NCBI GenBank assembly: GCA_034430895.1
Contig: DAOUDW010000112.1
Location: forward strand, 61,650-125,649
Direction: 5' to 3'
Source of the DNA: WVZH01 sp034430895
Lineage (GTDB): Bacteria; Chloroflexota; Anaerolineae; Anaerolineales; E44-bin32
DNA: 64,000 nt
In this document: piece by piece, positions 42,450 through 51,316 of the stretch
How the letters are laid out: each line of letters starts with the position of its first letter
How positions within the stretch are numbered: position 1 is the stretch's first letter
Made by a program: the position numbers and the translations under genes
The notes under the pieces: model-generated
The model's database searches: none
What the model saw: the letters and a program-made list of their open reading frames with translations, nothing else
What the model was told of the DNA's origin: nothing

Positions 42450-43133
42450 ATGATGATGAATGAAGATGATACAAGAGAAGCGCGCGAGCGCATGGTTGAA
42501 CAGCAGCTGCACAAGCGAGGCATTTCCAATACGCGGGTTCTCGATGCCATGCTCAGAGTCCCGCGGCATGTTTTTGTGCCGGTGGAAAACAGAAATCTAG
42601 CATATGTGGATGCACCGTTGCCAATAGGTCATCACCAGACCATTTCGCAACCGTATATCGTGGCTTTAATGAGTGAATTGCTCGATCTTGATGGCAGCGA
42701 GACCGTTCTTGAGATCGGCACGGGATCTGGATATCAGGCAGCAATATTGGCACAACTGGCCAGGAGAGTATATTCTCTCGAACGCATTGAAGAGTTGGCC
42801 AATGAAGCTCGTCAAAAACTGGATTCTCTTGAACTCGATAATATCGAAGTGATTGTAACGGATGGATCGTGTGGTTTACCCGAATTTGCGCCCTATGGGG
42901 GGATTATCGTTACCGCCGCCGCGCCGAACGTGCCTGAACCTATGAAAGAGCAATTGGATGACGGGGGAAAGTTGGTGTTACCTGTAGGTGGGCAAAGCGG
43001 GCAAATGCTTGAGTGCTGGATAAGACGCGCAGATCGGTTTAGACAAAAACATGTTGTGCCGGTATCCTTCGTTCCTTTGATCGGTGACTATGGCTGGGAA
43101 ACCGATGAGCGCTCATCCTCCTCCTGGTGGTAA
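42450..43133 (+). CDS. pcm: Protein-L-isoaspartate O-methyltransferase
   Basis: 227 residues. MVEQQLHKRGISNTRVLDAMLRVPRHVFVP, the SAM motif VLEIGTGSGYQAAILA and the TAAAPNVPEPMKEQL loop match PCMT, which repairs isoaspartyl residues in damaged proteins. Ends with a short Ser/Trp tail. Length is standard. 83 bases separate it from the sulfite-oxidase-fold gene, so co-transcription is likely. Confidence 0.95.
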   Translation: MMMNEDDTREARERMVEQQLHKRGISNTRVLDAMLRVPRHVFVPVENRNLAYVDAPLPIGHHQTISQPYIVALMSELLDLDGSETVLEIGTGSGYQAAILAQLARRVYSLERIEELANEARQKLDSLELDNIEVIVTDGSCGLPEFAPYGGIIVTAAAPNVPEPMKEQLDDGGKLVLPVGGQSGQMLECWIRRADRFRQKHVVPVSFVPLIGDYGWETDERSSSSWW

Positions 43134-43341
43134 AAAACGCCAGCGTCATTCGAGATTGATATAGAATTTTATTCTACAGCGGCATAAGTTCACCTGGTCC
43201 GTTATTTGCCGGTAAACGCAATAACGCTTACTGGATAACTTTCTTCAATATGGAAAAGGAGAGGCGGGAACAGCTTAGCTGGTTATGGAGGAATGCATAT
43301 CTGTACTCACTTCCACCAAAATTTTCACGCAGCGTATTTCG

Positions 43342-44151
43342 TCACTCAATACCTCGAATGTGCGTGTCTAGCGAAAGGGCCAAGTACTGAAGAGGAACGA
43401 TAGGGTTTTCTCCATCCAGATATATTGTGACACAATATACGCCAGCGCTATTACGGCGGAATAGGACCATATCGAAGCGGAAATCTATGTCTTCGATTCT
43501 GGCAACGACTGTAATGGATCGAGACGAATCACCGATGTCCTCGGGCATCTCTAATTCTTGTTGATCGATTACTTCTTCAACACCCAGATCCTCAATGAGT
43601 TGATTCGTGAATAGATCCATATCTTGGATGGCTGTATCGAAATCAGCCTGGTCTGGCTCATCTTGGATCAGAAATATCCAGCCGTAAATGCTTTCGAACG
43701 CATCGTTGGAGTCAATATAGCTAAATATGTCAACAATGGGATATTCGCCCTCAAACAAGTCGGGTTCTGTATCTAATCCCAATTCATCTAGGGTGGTTTC
43801 TTCAAATTCGACAGGCAAATCATCACTACTTAATGTCCAGCCAGAAGTGTCGGGCGGGACTTCAGTCAGGGTTGGCGTTGGGGTCCAGGTTGGGGGCAAA
43901 GGATTGCCTTCATTCTCATCCGGTGTCAACGTTGCGGTCGGTTGAGATTTACTCGTGGATGTCATGGTCGGCGTTTCCGGCGAGTGAGCAACGAGTTCAT
44001 TTTCTTCGCCACCAAGAAGACCTGAATCGGCAAGGACGTAATAGCCCCCACCGATGACGACAGCGAAGGAAAGCACGGCCAAAACGGCAAGAAATGCAAT
44101 CTGCCGACCTGTCATGCCGAAGCGGCGCCGACGCTCGCCTGAAGAATGCAT
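43342..44151 (-). CDS. Membrane-anchored paralog 1 (tandem family)
   Basis: 269 residues from ATG 44151 with RBS GGGAGA; an upstream ATG at 44175 lacks one. A basic cytoplasmic start, one helix (~17-40, IAFLAVLAVLSFAVVIGGGYYVL), a T/P-rich linker with TPTPT-like repeats, then a conserved extracytoplasmic domain (DLPVEFEETTLDELG, and IDFRFDMVLFRRNSAG near the end). Third in the series with the genes at 44283 and 45224. Single-pass, outside-facing. No known family recognised. Confidence 0.65.
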   Translation of the reverse strand: MHSSGERRRRFGMTGRQIAFLAVLAVLSFAVVIGGGYYVLADSGLLGGEENELVAHSPETPTMTSTSKSQPTATLTPDENEGNPLPPTWTPTPTLTEVPPDTSGWTLSSDDLPVEFEETTLDELGLDTEPDLFEGEYPIVDIFSYIDSNDAFESIYGWIFLIQDEPDQADFDTAIQDMDLFTNQLIEDLGVEEVIDQQELEMPEDIGDSSRSITVVARIEDIDFRFDMVLFRRNSAGVYCVTIYLDGENPIVPLQYLALSLDTHIRGIE

Positions 44152-44282
44152 CAGTTGTTTTCTCCCTGAAGGCATACAATCATCAAGATAACAATAAATA
44201 TTCTAATCATTCCCCGATTACACGCCAGTGCTTCCTGATGCCCAGACATGCCTGGAGACCGTTCTATACACGATTTCCCGGG

Positions 44283-45092
44283 CTATGGATTATTCGGCAA
44301 TGTTGGGATGATACGTTGGTCCAAAACGTATGCGAGATCTCGAAGAGAAACAGCCGCCGGCATACCGTCGACATAAGCTGTGAATATCATTGCCCCAGCA
44401 ATATCCCTGCGGAATATGATGAATTCAACACGGAGATCCACACCTTCCACGTCCAAGAGATAACTATATCCCATGGCAACATCCCCGAGTTCCTCTAAAT
44501 TGTCAACAGTCCTTCGTTCCAAGATACCATTGTGCTCGAAAGAATCGATAATCTCATCACCCTCAATTTCCGACATAGAGGTCGCTTCGTCAAACGCTTG
44601 TTGTTCATGTTCAAGGACAAGTCCCGTAAAGCCATAAACAACTTGAAACTCATCATCCTCCTTTGAGAAAGAGAATGTATTAACCATTTCGCCATTGCCG
44701 TCATCCCCGATGAATCCGGACTCTGGTTCCAACTCTTCAACAGGAACATTCTTGAAACCCATAGGAAGGTCGGAAAGCTGGATACCCCACTGCACATAAT
44801 CGATTTCAGCGAGACCGAACGGTGTGGAAGTCCATGCTGGAGGCAGCTTGCCTCCAGCTTCGGGAGTTGATGTTGGTGCTGGCGGGGATTCCCCATCGGA
44901 AGCCACAGTTGGTGTTGTCTGTGATTGAGCGACAGGATCGTTTTCTGTCCCGCCGATGAGACCGGAATCCGTAAGCACATAATATCCCCCACCGATGACA
45001 ATACCGAAGGACAGCAATGCCAATACGACGAGAACGGCAATTTGGCCGCCTGTCATCCCGAAGGAACTTAGACGCCCACCAGAATCATTCAT
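44283..45092 (-). CDS. Membrane-anchored paralog 2 (tandem family)
   Basis: 269 residues from ATG 45092 with RBS GGGGAG; TTG 45110 is less likely. Same plan as its neighbours: FGMTGGQIAVLVVLALLSFGIVIGGGYYVL helix, T/P linker, then IQLSDLPMGFKNVPVEEL and VDLRVEFIIFRRDIAGAMIFTAYVDG. The helix region is nearly the same as in paralog 1, and the C-terminal domain is closest to paralog 3. Intergenic gaps of ~130 bases suggest separate transcription. Confidence 0.65.
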   Translation of the reverse strand: MNDSGGRLSSFGMTGGQIAVLVVLALLSFGIVIGGGYYVLTDSGLIGGTENDPVAQSQTTPTVASDGESPPAPTSTPEAGGKLPPAWTSTPFGLAEIDYVQWGIQLSDLPMGFKNVPVEELEPESGFIGDDGNGEMVNTFSFSKEDDEFQVVYGFTGLVLEHEQQAFDEATSMSEIEGDEIIDSFEHNGILERRTVDNLEELGDVAMGYSYLLDVEGVDLRVEFIIFRRDIAGAMIFTAYVDGMPAAVSLRDLAYVLDQRIIPTLPNNP

Positions 45093-45223
45093 CGATCGAC
45101 TTCTCCCCAAAGAATAACTTTCGCTTGTTGACCCCCGAACATTTTAATAATACACCGATTGCGTGTCTGTACCACTGACCGCGAGCGAGCAGCTTAATCC
45201 CAACTTGTACACAGAATCCTATT

Positions 45224-45997
45224 CTATGGAGAATTTGACAGTGTCGAAAGGATGCGTTGGTCTAAAATCCTGGCGAAGTTCTGGATGGGGACTTCCACCG
45301 AGTATCCATCGACATACATGGTGAATAGAAGTACGCCAGCGACATCCCTACGGAAAGCAACGAAATCCACACGTATTTCGACGGCTTCCATGTCGAGGAT
45401 AAAACTCTGCCCGAATGAAAAATCCCCGATGCCTTCCAAACCGATGATTTCAACTTGTTCCAGGATGTACAGAGGTTCAAGCGTGGAGATAATCCCCGCA
45501 AGGATGAACTCAGAATCGGATGATTGTTCGTCAAAGGCGGCCTGACTGCTTTGATTATGTATTCGTAAAGTCATTCCAGATACAAATTGAGGAGGTTCAG
45601 ACTCTTTTGAAAAGGCGAACTGCTTCACTCTGGTTATGTCATCGATCCCTGCTACAACAAAAGGTAGCGCGCCGCCTTCATCAATCGGTTCGTTCTCGAA
45701 GCCCAGGGGCAAGTCCGATAGTTGAAGTCCCCATCGAGTGAAATCCGTTTCATTATCACTGGAAGGTGTGGGAGTCCAGGCTGGTGGAAGTTCGACACTC
45801 AGATCATCGGGGTATTGCGTACCATCGGTTTCGGCGTCCGCAGGTTTCGATTTCCCGCCAATGATACCCATGTCTCGCAAGATAAAGTAACCTGCCCCCA
45901 GCACGACCAAAAGGGTGAAGAAAACCAAAACGACAATCAGCACCTTCTGGCGCCTGCTCTGTCCCCGGGAACTCCATCGTTGCGATTTCTTGGTCAT
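45224..45997 (-). CDS. Membrane-anchored paralog 3 (tandem family)
   Basis: 257 residues. Basic start (MTKKSQRWSSRGQSRRQK), helix VLIVVLVFFTLLVVLGAGYFIL, linker, then LQLSDLPLGFENEPIDEGG and VEIRVDFVAFRRDVAGVLLFTMYVDG. Shares the FRRD-AG and YVDG core with paralogs 1 and 2. It begins 157 bases from the stop of dnaN and runs the same way. Function unknown. Confidence 0.65.
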   Translation of the reverse strand: MTKKSQRWSSRGQSRRQKVLIVVLVFFTLLVVLGAGYFILRDMGIIGGKSKPADAETDGTQYPDDLSVELPPAWTPTPSSDNETDFTRWGLQLSDLPLGFENEPIDEGGALPFVVAGIDDITRVKQFAFSKESEPPQFVSGMTLRIHNQSSQAAFDEQSSDSEFILAGIISTLEPLYILEQVEIIGLEGIGDFSFGQSFILDMEAVEIRVDFVAFRRDVAGVLLFTMYVDGYSVEVPIQNFARILDQRILSTLSNSP

Positions 45998-46153
45998 TTT
46001 TCACTTATCACACAAAGGGAAAGTTATTCGTGATGCAGCGGTCTGCCAGGATCAAGGACATGTGACGAGCTGAGGTGATGTGAAGCGAAATACATGCGAA
46101 TTAATCAAATCACGAATCCGAACGGGCAGACGACCTTGTTTTCAGAATGCCCG

Positions 46154-47287
46154 TCAGCGACCAAGATGCATGGGCATGATTACATGGAGAAAGTCGCTCT
46201 GATTGACAGGCCGAATTACACCCGGGGACGAAGCCCCTGTGGTTTCAAGTGCGACATTGGGTGCATTGATTACATTAAGCGCTTCGGCTAGGAAGCGTAC
46301 GTTGAAGGCAATCTCGATCGCTTCACCTTCGATGGTCGCATCGACAATGCTTTCGTTTGATCCGGTCTCAGCGGCAGTTGCAGAAACCTCGACAACACCC
46401 GGCTCGAGTTCGCTACCCGGTGTGATGCATAACCGCGCAGAATGCGCCGCTTCACGAGCAAAAATATCGGCCGCCTTGCAGGCTTTCAAGAATGCACTTG
46501 TTGGAAGCACACTGCGAGTCGTGTGGCTCGTCGGGATAATGCCCTGGTAATCTGGAAAAGGACCCTCAATGAGTTGTGATACCAACTCGGCATTCTTGCT
46601 GCGGAAGATTACCTGACCGCGATTGGGAGGAAGATGCATAGTCACAATCTCATCCTCCTCGGAGACTACCCGCGCCAATTCGGACAGCGCTCGTGCAGGG
46701 ACGATCGCTTTCAATGCGCTGCTTGCCGGAGATGAAAGCTGAGCTTTCCTCACGGAGAGGCGGAATCCATCTGCGGCTGCCATCGTCATCTCGTTGCCTT
46801 CAATTTCGATAAGAACACCCGTAAGAACCGGTCGAGCGTCATCTGCCGAAGCGGCAAAAATAACCTGACGTATGATCTCGCGTAAATCTTCGATATTGAG
46901 ATCTAGTCCGCCGTCCAGGTCGGATGGCGGTAGAGGGGGAAATTCTTGGGCATCAATGCACTTGATCTCGTTATTGAAAACGCCACAACGCACGTTGATC
47001 GATTGCGTACGCACATTGAGTTCCATTTCGACTTTTTCATTGGGAAACGTATTTACCAAGTCGACAAAGGTGCGCGCGGGAATGGTCGTCGAACCATCCT
47101 CTTCAACTTTCGCCCCAATCCAGCAGGTAATTCCCAATTCGAGATTGGTTGCTGAGAGCCGAAGACGGCCATCTTCAGTGGCGACAAGCACGTTCCCCAG
47201 AACGGGAAGCGTACTGCGCTGCGCTACAGCACGTGCAACGATACTCAATCCACTGGCAAGATTTTCTTGTAGGCAAGAGACTTTCAT
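46154..47287 (-). CDS. dnaN: DNA polymerase III beta sliding clamp
   Basis: 377 residues from ATG 47287 (MKVSCLQENLASGLSIVARAVAQRSTLPVLGNVLV). AAGGA lies 10 bases upstream; an in-frame start at 47335 has no similarity. Three clamp domains of ~120 residues. The end MPMHLGR resembles the usual MPMRL. It holds the replicative polymerase on DNA. No dnaA or recF is adjacent, so the canonical dnaA-dnaN-recF order is not kept here. Confidence 0.96.
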   Translation of the reverse strand: MKVSCLQENLASGLSIVARAVAQRSTLPVLGNVLVATEDGRLRLSATNLELGITCWIGAKVEEDGSTTIPARTFVDLVNTFPNEKVEMELNVRTQSINVRCGVFNNEIKCIDAQEFPPLPPSDLDGGLDLNIEDLREIIRQVIFAASADDARPVLTGVLIEIEGNEMTMAAADGFRLSVRKAQLSSPASSALKAIVPARALSELARVVSEEDEIVTMHLPPNRGQVIFRSKNAELVSQLIEGPFPDYQGIIPTSHTTRSVLPTSAFLKACKAADIFAREAAHSARLCITPGSELEPGVVEVSATAAETGSNESIVDATIEGEAIEIAFNVRFLAEALNVINAPNVALETTGASSPGVIRPVNQSDFLHVIMPMHLGR

Positions 47288-47397
47288 TTGCAACTCATCC
47301 TTGGAATTCGATCGTAACTGTGAGGAAGTATACAACGAAGAACCACACGGGACAATGCCACATGGACAAGGTTAATCATCTGGCTTAAACTTGAGTC

Positions 47398-48645
47398 ATG
47401 GACGCTTCATTCGACATCGATGATTTACGCCGCATGGTGATCCGCCTCTCCCGACTGGTGGAGATCAGCGTGACGCTAAACTCAACATTGGATCTCGATC
47501 GTCTCTTGCAGTTCATCGTTGAATCGGCAGCCGACCTGCTCGAAAGTGAAGAGGCTTCGATCCTGCTTGCTGATGAAAAAACTCACGAACTTAGCTTCGT
47601 GGCTGCTACCGGCAGGGATCCGCTTGAGCTGCGCAAAATCCCCGTTCCATTCGAAGGATCAATTGCGGGGACGGTTTTTCGGGAAGAGAAGCCGTTGATT
47701 ATTAACGAAGTGGAAAACGAAACTCGGCACCTCGGCAATATTAGTGAATCAATCAGTTTTGAAGTACATTCCCTCATTGCAGTTCCCTTGCGCATTCGAG
47801 ATAAAGTCACAGGCGTCTTAGAGGCACTTAACAAACGCCATGGCCAATTCGACGAGATGGATTTACAAACTCTTTCCAACATCGCCTCACAGGCTGCCGT
47901 TGCCGTGAACAACGCTCGCCTGGTTGAAGCACTTACGCGGGCTTACGATGAAGTGGGTGAGCTCGACCGATTAAAGAGTGATTTTATTGCCATCGCATCA
48001 CATGAACTACGTACACCTTTGGGTTTGATAATGGGATATGCAGCCCTCCTCAAGGAGGGTGCAGATACGAAAGCCTCGGAACATGCCGAAGCTGTGCTTT
48101 CGTCGGCGTTGCGAATGCGAGCACTAATCGAAGCAATGACGAACATGAATATGCTGCAGGCAGGTTCTGCGGAAATGGAAACCCGGGAGATTTCCCTGCA
48201 GAAAGTTGTTCAAACTGCGCATGACGAAGTAATCGGTCTGGTGGATACCAAAGACCAGATGCTTTCCATCTCTATTCCAGAAACGCCGATCGAGATAATC
48301 GCAGACGAGCGTAAACTTACACTCGCTCTTGTCAATATCCTGAACAATTCAATGCGTTTCACCCCGGCCGACGGCCATATTGAAGTACGGCTCGAGAGAA
48401 AGGGGCGTGAAGCCTGGATTGAAGTCAGCGATAATGGCATCGGCATCCCGGAGGATCAACTCGATCGGATCTTTACCGGTTTCTATCAAGTGGACGATCA
48501 CATGAAGCGGCGTTACGAAGGTCTCGGGTTGGGTTTAGCGATTGTGAAAGCTATCGTTGAAGCGCACCAGGGGCGTGTTTGGGCGGAAAGTGAGGGCGTT
48601 GGTCGCGGCTGTACTATAACAATCGCTTTACCCCTAACATCCTGA
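47398..48645 (+). CDS. GAF-domain sensor histidine kinase (orphan, soluble)
   Basis: 415 residues. GAF domain (~20-180: LDRLLQFIVESAADLLESEEASILLAD...VPLRIRDKVTGVLEALNK), HisKA (H202 in ASHELRTPLGLIMGYAALLKEG), and HATPase_c with N-box LNNSMRFTPADG, G1 DNGIGIPEDQLDRIF and GLGLGLAIVK. No membrane helix. No response regulator is adjacent, so its partner is unknown. It starts about 110 bases from the divergent dnaN. Confidence 0.92.
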   Translation: MDASFDIDDLRRMVIRLSRLVEISVTLNSTLDLDRLLQFIVESAADLLESEEASILLADEKTHELSFVAATGRDPLELRKIPVPFEGSIAGTVFREEKPLIINEVENETRHLGNISESISFEVHSLIAVPLRIRDKVTGVLEALNKRHGQFDEMDLQTLSNIASQAAVAVNNARLVEALTRAYDEVGELDRLKSDFIAIASHELRTPLGLIMGYAALLKEGADTKASEHAEAVLSSALRMRALIEAMTNMNMLQAGSAEMETREISLQKVVQTAHDEVIGLVDTKDQMLSISIPETPIEIIADERKLTLALVNILNNSMRFTPADGHIEVRLERKGREAWIEVSDNGIGIPEDQLDRIFTGFYQVDDHMKRRYEGLGLGLAIVKAIVEAHQGRVWAESEGVGRGCTITIALPLTS

Positions 48646-48733
48646 ACAAAGCGAACCTCGGATTCCTATCGATCCCGACAACCGAAAAGTCTTATATCGA
48701 TATGTGGTTCGAATCAGACGCGGGTGGTCAACC

Positions 48734-48991
48734 TTATTCTGCCAGGCGAAAGACTGTATCTCCGGGGCGCACACGGTCCTTGACCTTAATCGCCACGTCG
48801 GAGCCTGCTTCGGCTTCGGTTACGTCTTGATGTTCAATCTGCAAGGATTTGATTTCCTGGGAGAAGTCGGTGTGTTTTCCGGCGAAATGCAGGCTCTCTC
48901 CGAGTTTTATGCCTTTCTTGATTTTCAAGACGGCTACACTGATCTTACCAAAGTAATGGGTTACTTCGCCGATTTTTTCTTCGTTTGCCAT
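48734..48991 (-). CDS. EF-Tu domain-2-like small protein
   Basis: 85 residues from ATG 48991 with strong RBS GGAGGG. IGEVTHYFGKISVAVLKIKKGIKLGESLHFAGKHTDFSQEIKSLQIEHQDVTEAEAGSDVAIKVKDRVRPGDTVF is the beta-barrel of translation factors (domain II of EF-Tu), standing alone without a GTPase. Such proteins are common in Chloroflexota and archaea; one proposed role is in U32 peptidase-linked RNA modification. No U32 gene is near. Role uncertain. Confidence 0.82.
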   Translation of the reverse strand: MANEEKIGEVTHYFGKISVAVLKIKKGIKLGESLHFAGKHTDFSQEIKSLQIEHQDVTEAEAGSDVAIKVKDRVRPGDTVFRLAE

Positions 48992-49075
48992 GTTCACCCT
49001 CCCTCGGCTGCTTACTGAATTACGATTGTGTGATCAACAAATGATATTTCGATTGTACATCCAGTTTGGTGTCCG

Positions 49076-50560
49076 TCAACTCGCAAGGACAGATTCGTCC
49101 ACTCCGCTCGACTGCTCCCGGGGTTCATTGATCTTGATCAATACAACAGAGGAAATCAGGAAGAGTACGGCATAAATAGCAAACAAGAGCAGGTACCCGA
49201 GCCCTGGCGTCTCAGGTACAGCTCGAGTTATTGAATCGGCTAATGGGCCACCGATATAAGCACCGATGGCACCCGCTCCCGCACCGGCCAGATTTGCGAT
49301 GCCCAGGTATCTTCCTGCCTCACGCTTCGGTACCAAATCCGTTCCCAATGCCCAATTCGCACTGTAAAACAGGCCGGTGCCACCACCGATCAGGCTTGCT
49401 CCTATGAATAGAACCGTCAGGTTTGGAGCCAGTATCGTGATCAGCGTACCTGAAGACGAGATAAGGGAACTGGTAAATAGAATCCTTTTACGACCAAAAC
49501 GATCGGCAAGCCACCCACTTGGAAGGGCGATGAAAAGAAGAAACAAGCCAACGACCATGATCAATTGACTGGCGGGTTCTGCAGCTTCTTCGTTGGAGTA
49601 GCCAAACCTTCCCTGCAAGAAATAGATTGCAAAGGCGGCCAGGTTCGAAGCCGGAACCAAATAGGCAAGACGATATACAATCCACCAAAAGAAGTCTTTA
49701 TTCTTCCGAACCGCATTACCAACTGCAGTACGAACACTCAACCACACACCCAGACCAATGACAAGGATCATCGCAGCCAACCCCAGAATCCCAAGATAGA
49801 CGAGCAGTGCAGTCGTTGGCGCGCTTGCTTCAAGATGGACGGCGATCCATTTAACGAGTTCTCCCACACACAAAATGCTGCCCGCAAAAACGATTGTCAT
49901 GGACAGCAAACGAATAAATGATGACCAGTTATCTCTCGCAGGCGCTTGTGCCAATGGCGTTTCCCGCACCAACATCGTAATGACCATGCATACGAATAGA
50001 ATGATACAGGCCACAACAATCCCCGCGTTCAATTTACCCACTGCGATCAGCTTCCCAATCGTAAAGGCAACGAGAATGATGGTAACAGGCAGCTCAAACA
50101 AAACCTTCACAGCAGAGAAGCGACCCCGTTGATCTTGGGGAACGAGATCGGGTATGAGTGCTTGTTGTGCACTGTAGGCAGTGTTGGAAGAAATAGACAA
50201 CAAAGTCGCGCTTGCAAAGAGCACCCAGTAACCCGTCATTCCTTCAAGACTTGCGGAGTAGCCAATTACACCAAAGAAGATGATGTCCAACAGGGTCCCG
50301 ATGAAAATAAACGGCCGACGGCGTCCCCAACGCAGTGTGCTTCGATCCGACAACATTCCCATAAACGACTGGGTGAGAATTGCGACCATCAAGGTCCACA
50401 GACGAATACTACCCAGAAACGAACCCTTGACCGATTCACCGACAAAGCGCTGAACGAGGATCGGCCCCACCAACGGCGTGAGCGTGCTCGTGATCGTGGT
50501 CAACCCAACCCAGTAAATATTGATGGTGATGTAGTCGTACCAATGCAGCTTCTTTATCAT
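49076..50560 (-). CDS. Major facilitator superfamily transporter (SUC/SLC45 or GPH-like)
   Basis: 494 residues, 12 hydrophobic helices. The A-like loop has MGMLSDRSTLRWGRRRPFIFIG (the D-R-GRRRP motif typical of sucrose/SLC45 carriers), and the second half has LADRFGRKRILF. AYSAQQALIPDLVPQDQRGRFSAVK matches that clade. Substrate is probably a disaccharide or similar sugar with protons; no sugar-degrading genes adjoin it. Confidence 0.82.
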   Translation of the reverse strand: MIKKLHWYDYITINIYWVGLTTITSTLTPLVGPILVQRFVGESVKGSFLGSIRLWTLMVAILTQSFMGMLSDRSTLRWGRRRPFIFIGTLLDIIFFGVIGYSASLEGMTGYWVLFASATLLSISSNTAYSAQQALIPDLVPQDQRGRFSAVKVLFELPVTIILVAFTIGKLIAVGKLNAGIVVACIILFVCMVITMLVRETPLAQAPARDNWSSFIRLLSMTIVFAGSILCVGELVKWIAVHLEASAPTTALLVYLGILGLAAMILVIGLGVWLSVRTAVGNAVRKNKDFFWWIVYRLAYLVPASNLAAFAIYFLQGRFGYSNEEAAEPASQLIMVVGLFLLFIALPSGWLADRFGRKRILFTSSLISSSGTLITILAPNLTVLFIGASLIGGGTGLFYSANWALGTDLVPKREAGRYLGIANLAGAGAGAIGAYIGGPLADSITRAVPETPGLGYLLLFAIYAVLFLISSVVLIKINEPREQSSGVDESVLAS

Positions 50561-50638
50561 GACCCCCGGCTATCCTCTATGGCATTGTGGAAGAAAGGTA
50601 TCGTCACCTTTTTTTGGGCGTGGTGGGCTACGAAACGC

Positions 50639-51316
50639 CTACGCCTTGACCTGCTGGTTGTAGAATTCACACAAGTCCTGCAGCACGCAAGACGGGCATT
50701 GCGGCGTTCGAGCATGACAGACCTCACGCCCGTGACGGATCAGGTTGAGGTGTGCCGCATAGTAGCTGTCTTGCGGGAAGATCTCGGCTAAAGTCTGGTG
50801 TGCTCGTTCGGCGCTCGTTTTTGTTGACCTCAGGCCAAGTCGACCGCTGACGCGGTAAACATGCGTGTCAACTGGGAATGCGGGTTTGTCCAGCGAAAAA
50901 AGCATCACAATCGACGCCGTCTTGGGGCCCACACCTTTGAAGCGCGTTAACCAGTCGAACACTTCATCCGTAGGCCAACCCCGCAGAAATTCGAGATCGA
51001 GCTCACCGCGTTCCTGCGTGATTTGCTGCAGCATGCTCTGGATGTGTGGACCTTTTTGATTGGCAAGTCCAGCGGTTCGAATAGCGTCGATGACCAAATC
51101 GGAATCGGCGTCACGTACCGCCTCCCAGGTGGGAAAGGCAGCACGTAAAGCATCGAAAGCTCGATCGCGATTAACATCGTTTGTATTTTGGGAAAGGATC
51201 GTAGATACCAGCTCATCCAGTGCAGGCAGTGGATTGCGCCATTCGGGTTGGCCGTATGCCGCTAAAAGACGTCGATGGACTTCCAGGGCGTGCACTTCGG
51301 GGACATCCACCGCCAC
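50639..51316 (-). CDS. nth: Endonuclease III-type DNA glycosylase
   Basis: 225 residues, GTG start next to the icd stop. HhH motif FKGVGPKTASIVMLF with the catalytic Lys, the catalytic Asp in FPVDTHVYR, and a [4Fe-4S] loop CHARTPQCPSCVLQDLC (C-x6-C-x2-C-x5-C). It removes oxidised pyrimidines and cuts abasic sites in base excision repair. Complements xth in the same window. Co-transcribed with icd. Confidence 0.92.
   Translation of the reverse strand: MAVDVPEVHALEVHRRLLAAYGQPEWRNPLPALDELVSTILSQNTNDVNRDRAFDALRAAFPTWEAVRDADSDLVIDAIRTAGLANQKGPHIQSMLQQITQERGELDLEFLRGWPTDEVFDWLTRFKGVGPKTASIVMLFSLDKPAFPVDTHVYRVSGRLGLRSTKTSAERAHQTLAEIFPQDSYYAAHLNLIRHGREVCHARTPQCPSCVLQDLCEFYNQQVKA

Noticed and set aside
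44283..45040. A second long frame over the paralog 2 gene on the same strand
   Set aside because: Its codons give no signal peptide or conserved domain, and the main frame matches the paralogs on both sides.
46000..47400. A replication origin near dnaN
   Set aside because: No dnaA, no cluster of TTATCCACA-type boxes and no AT-rich unwinding region was found around dnaN.
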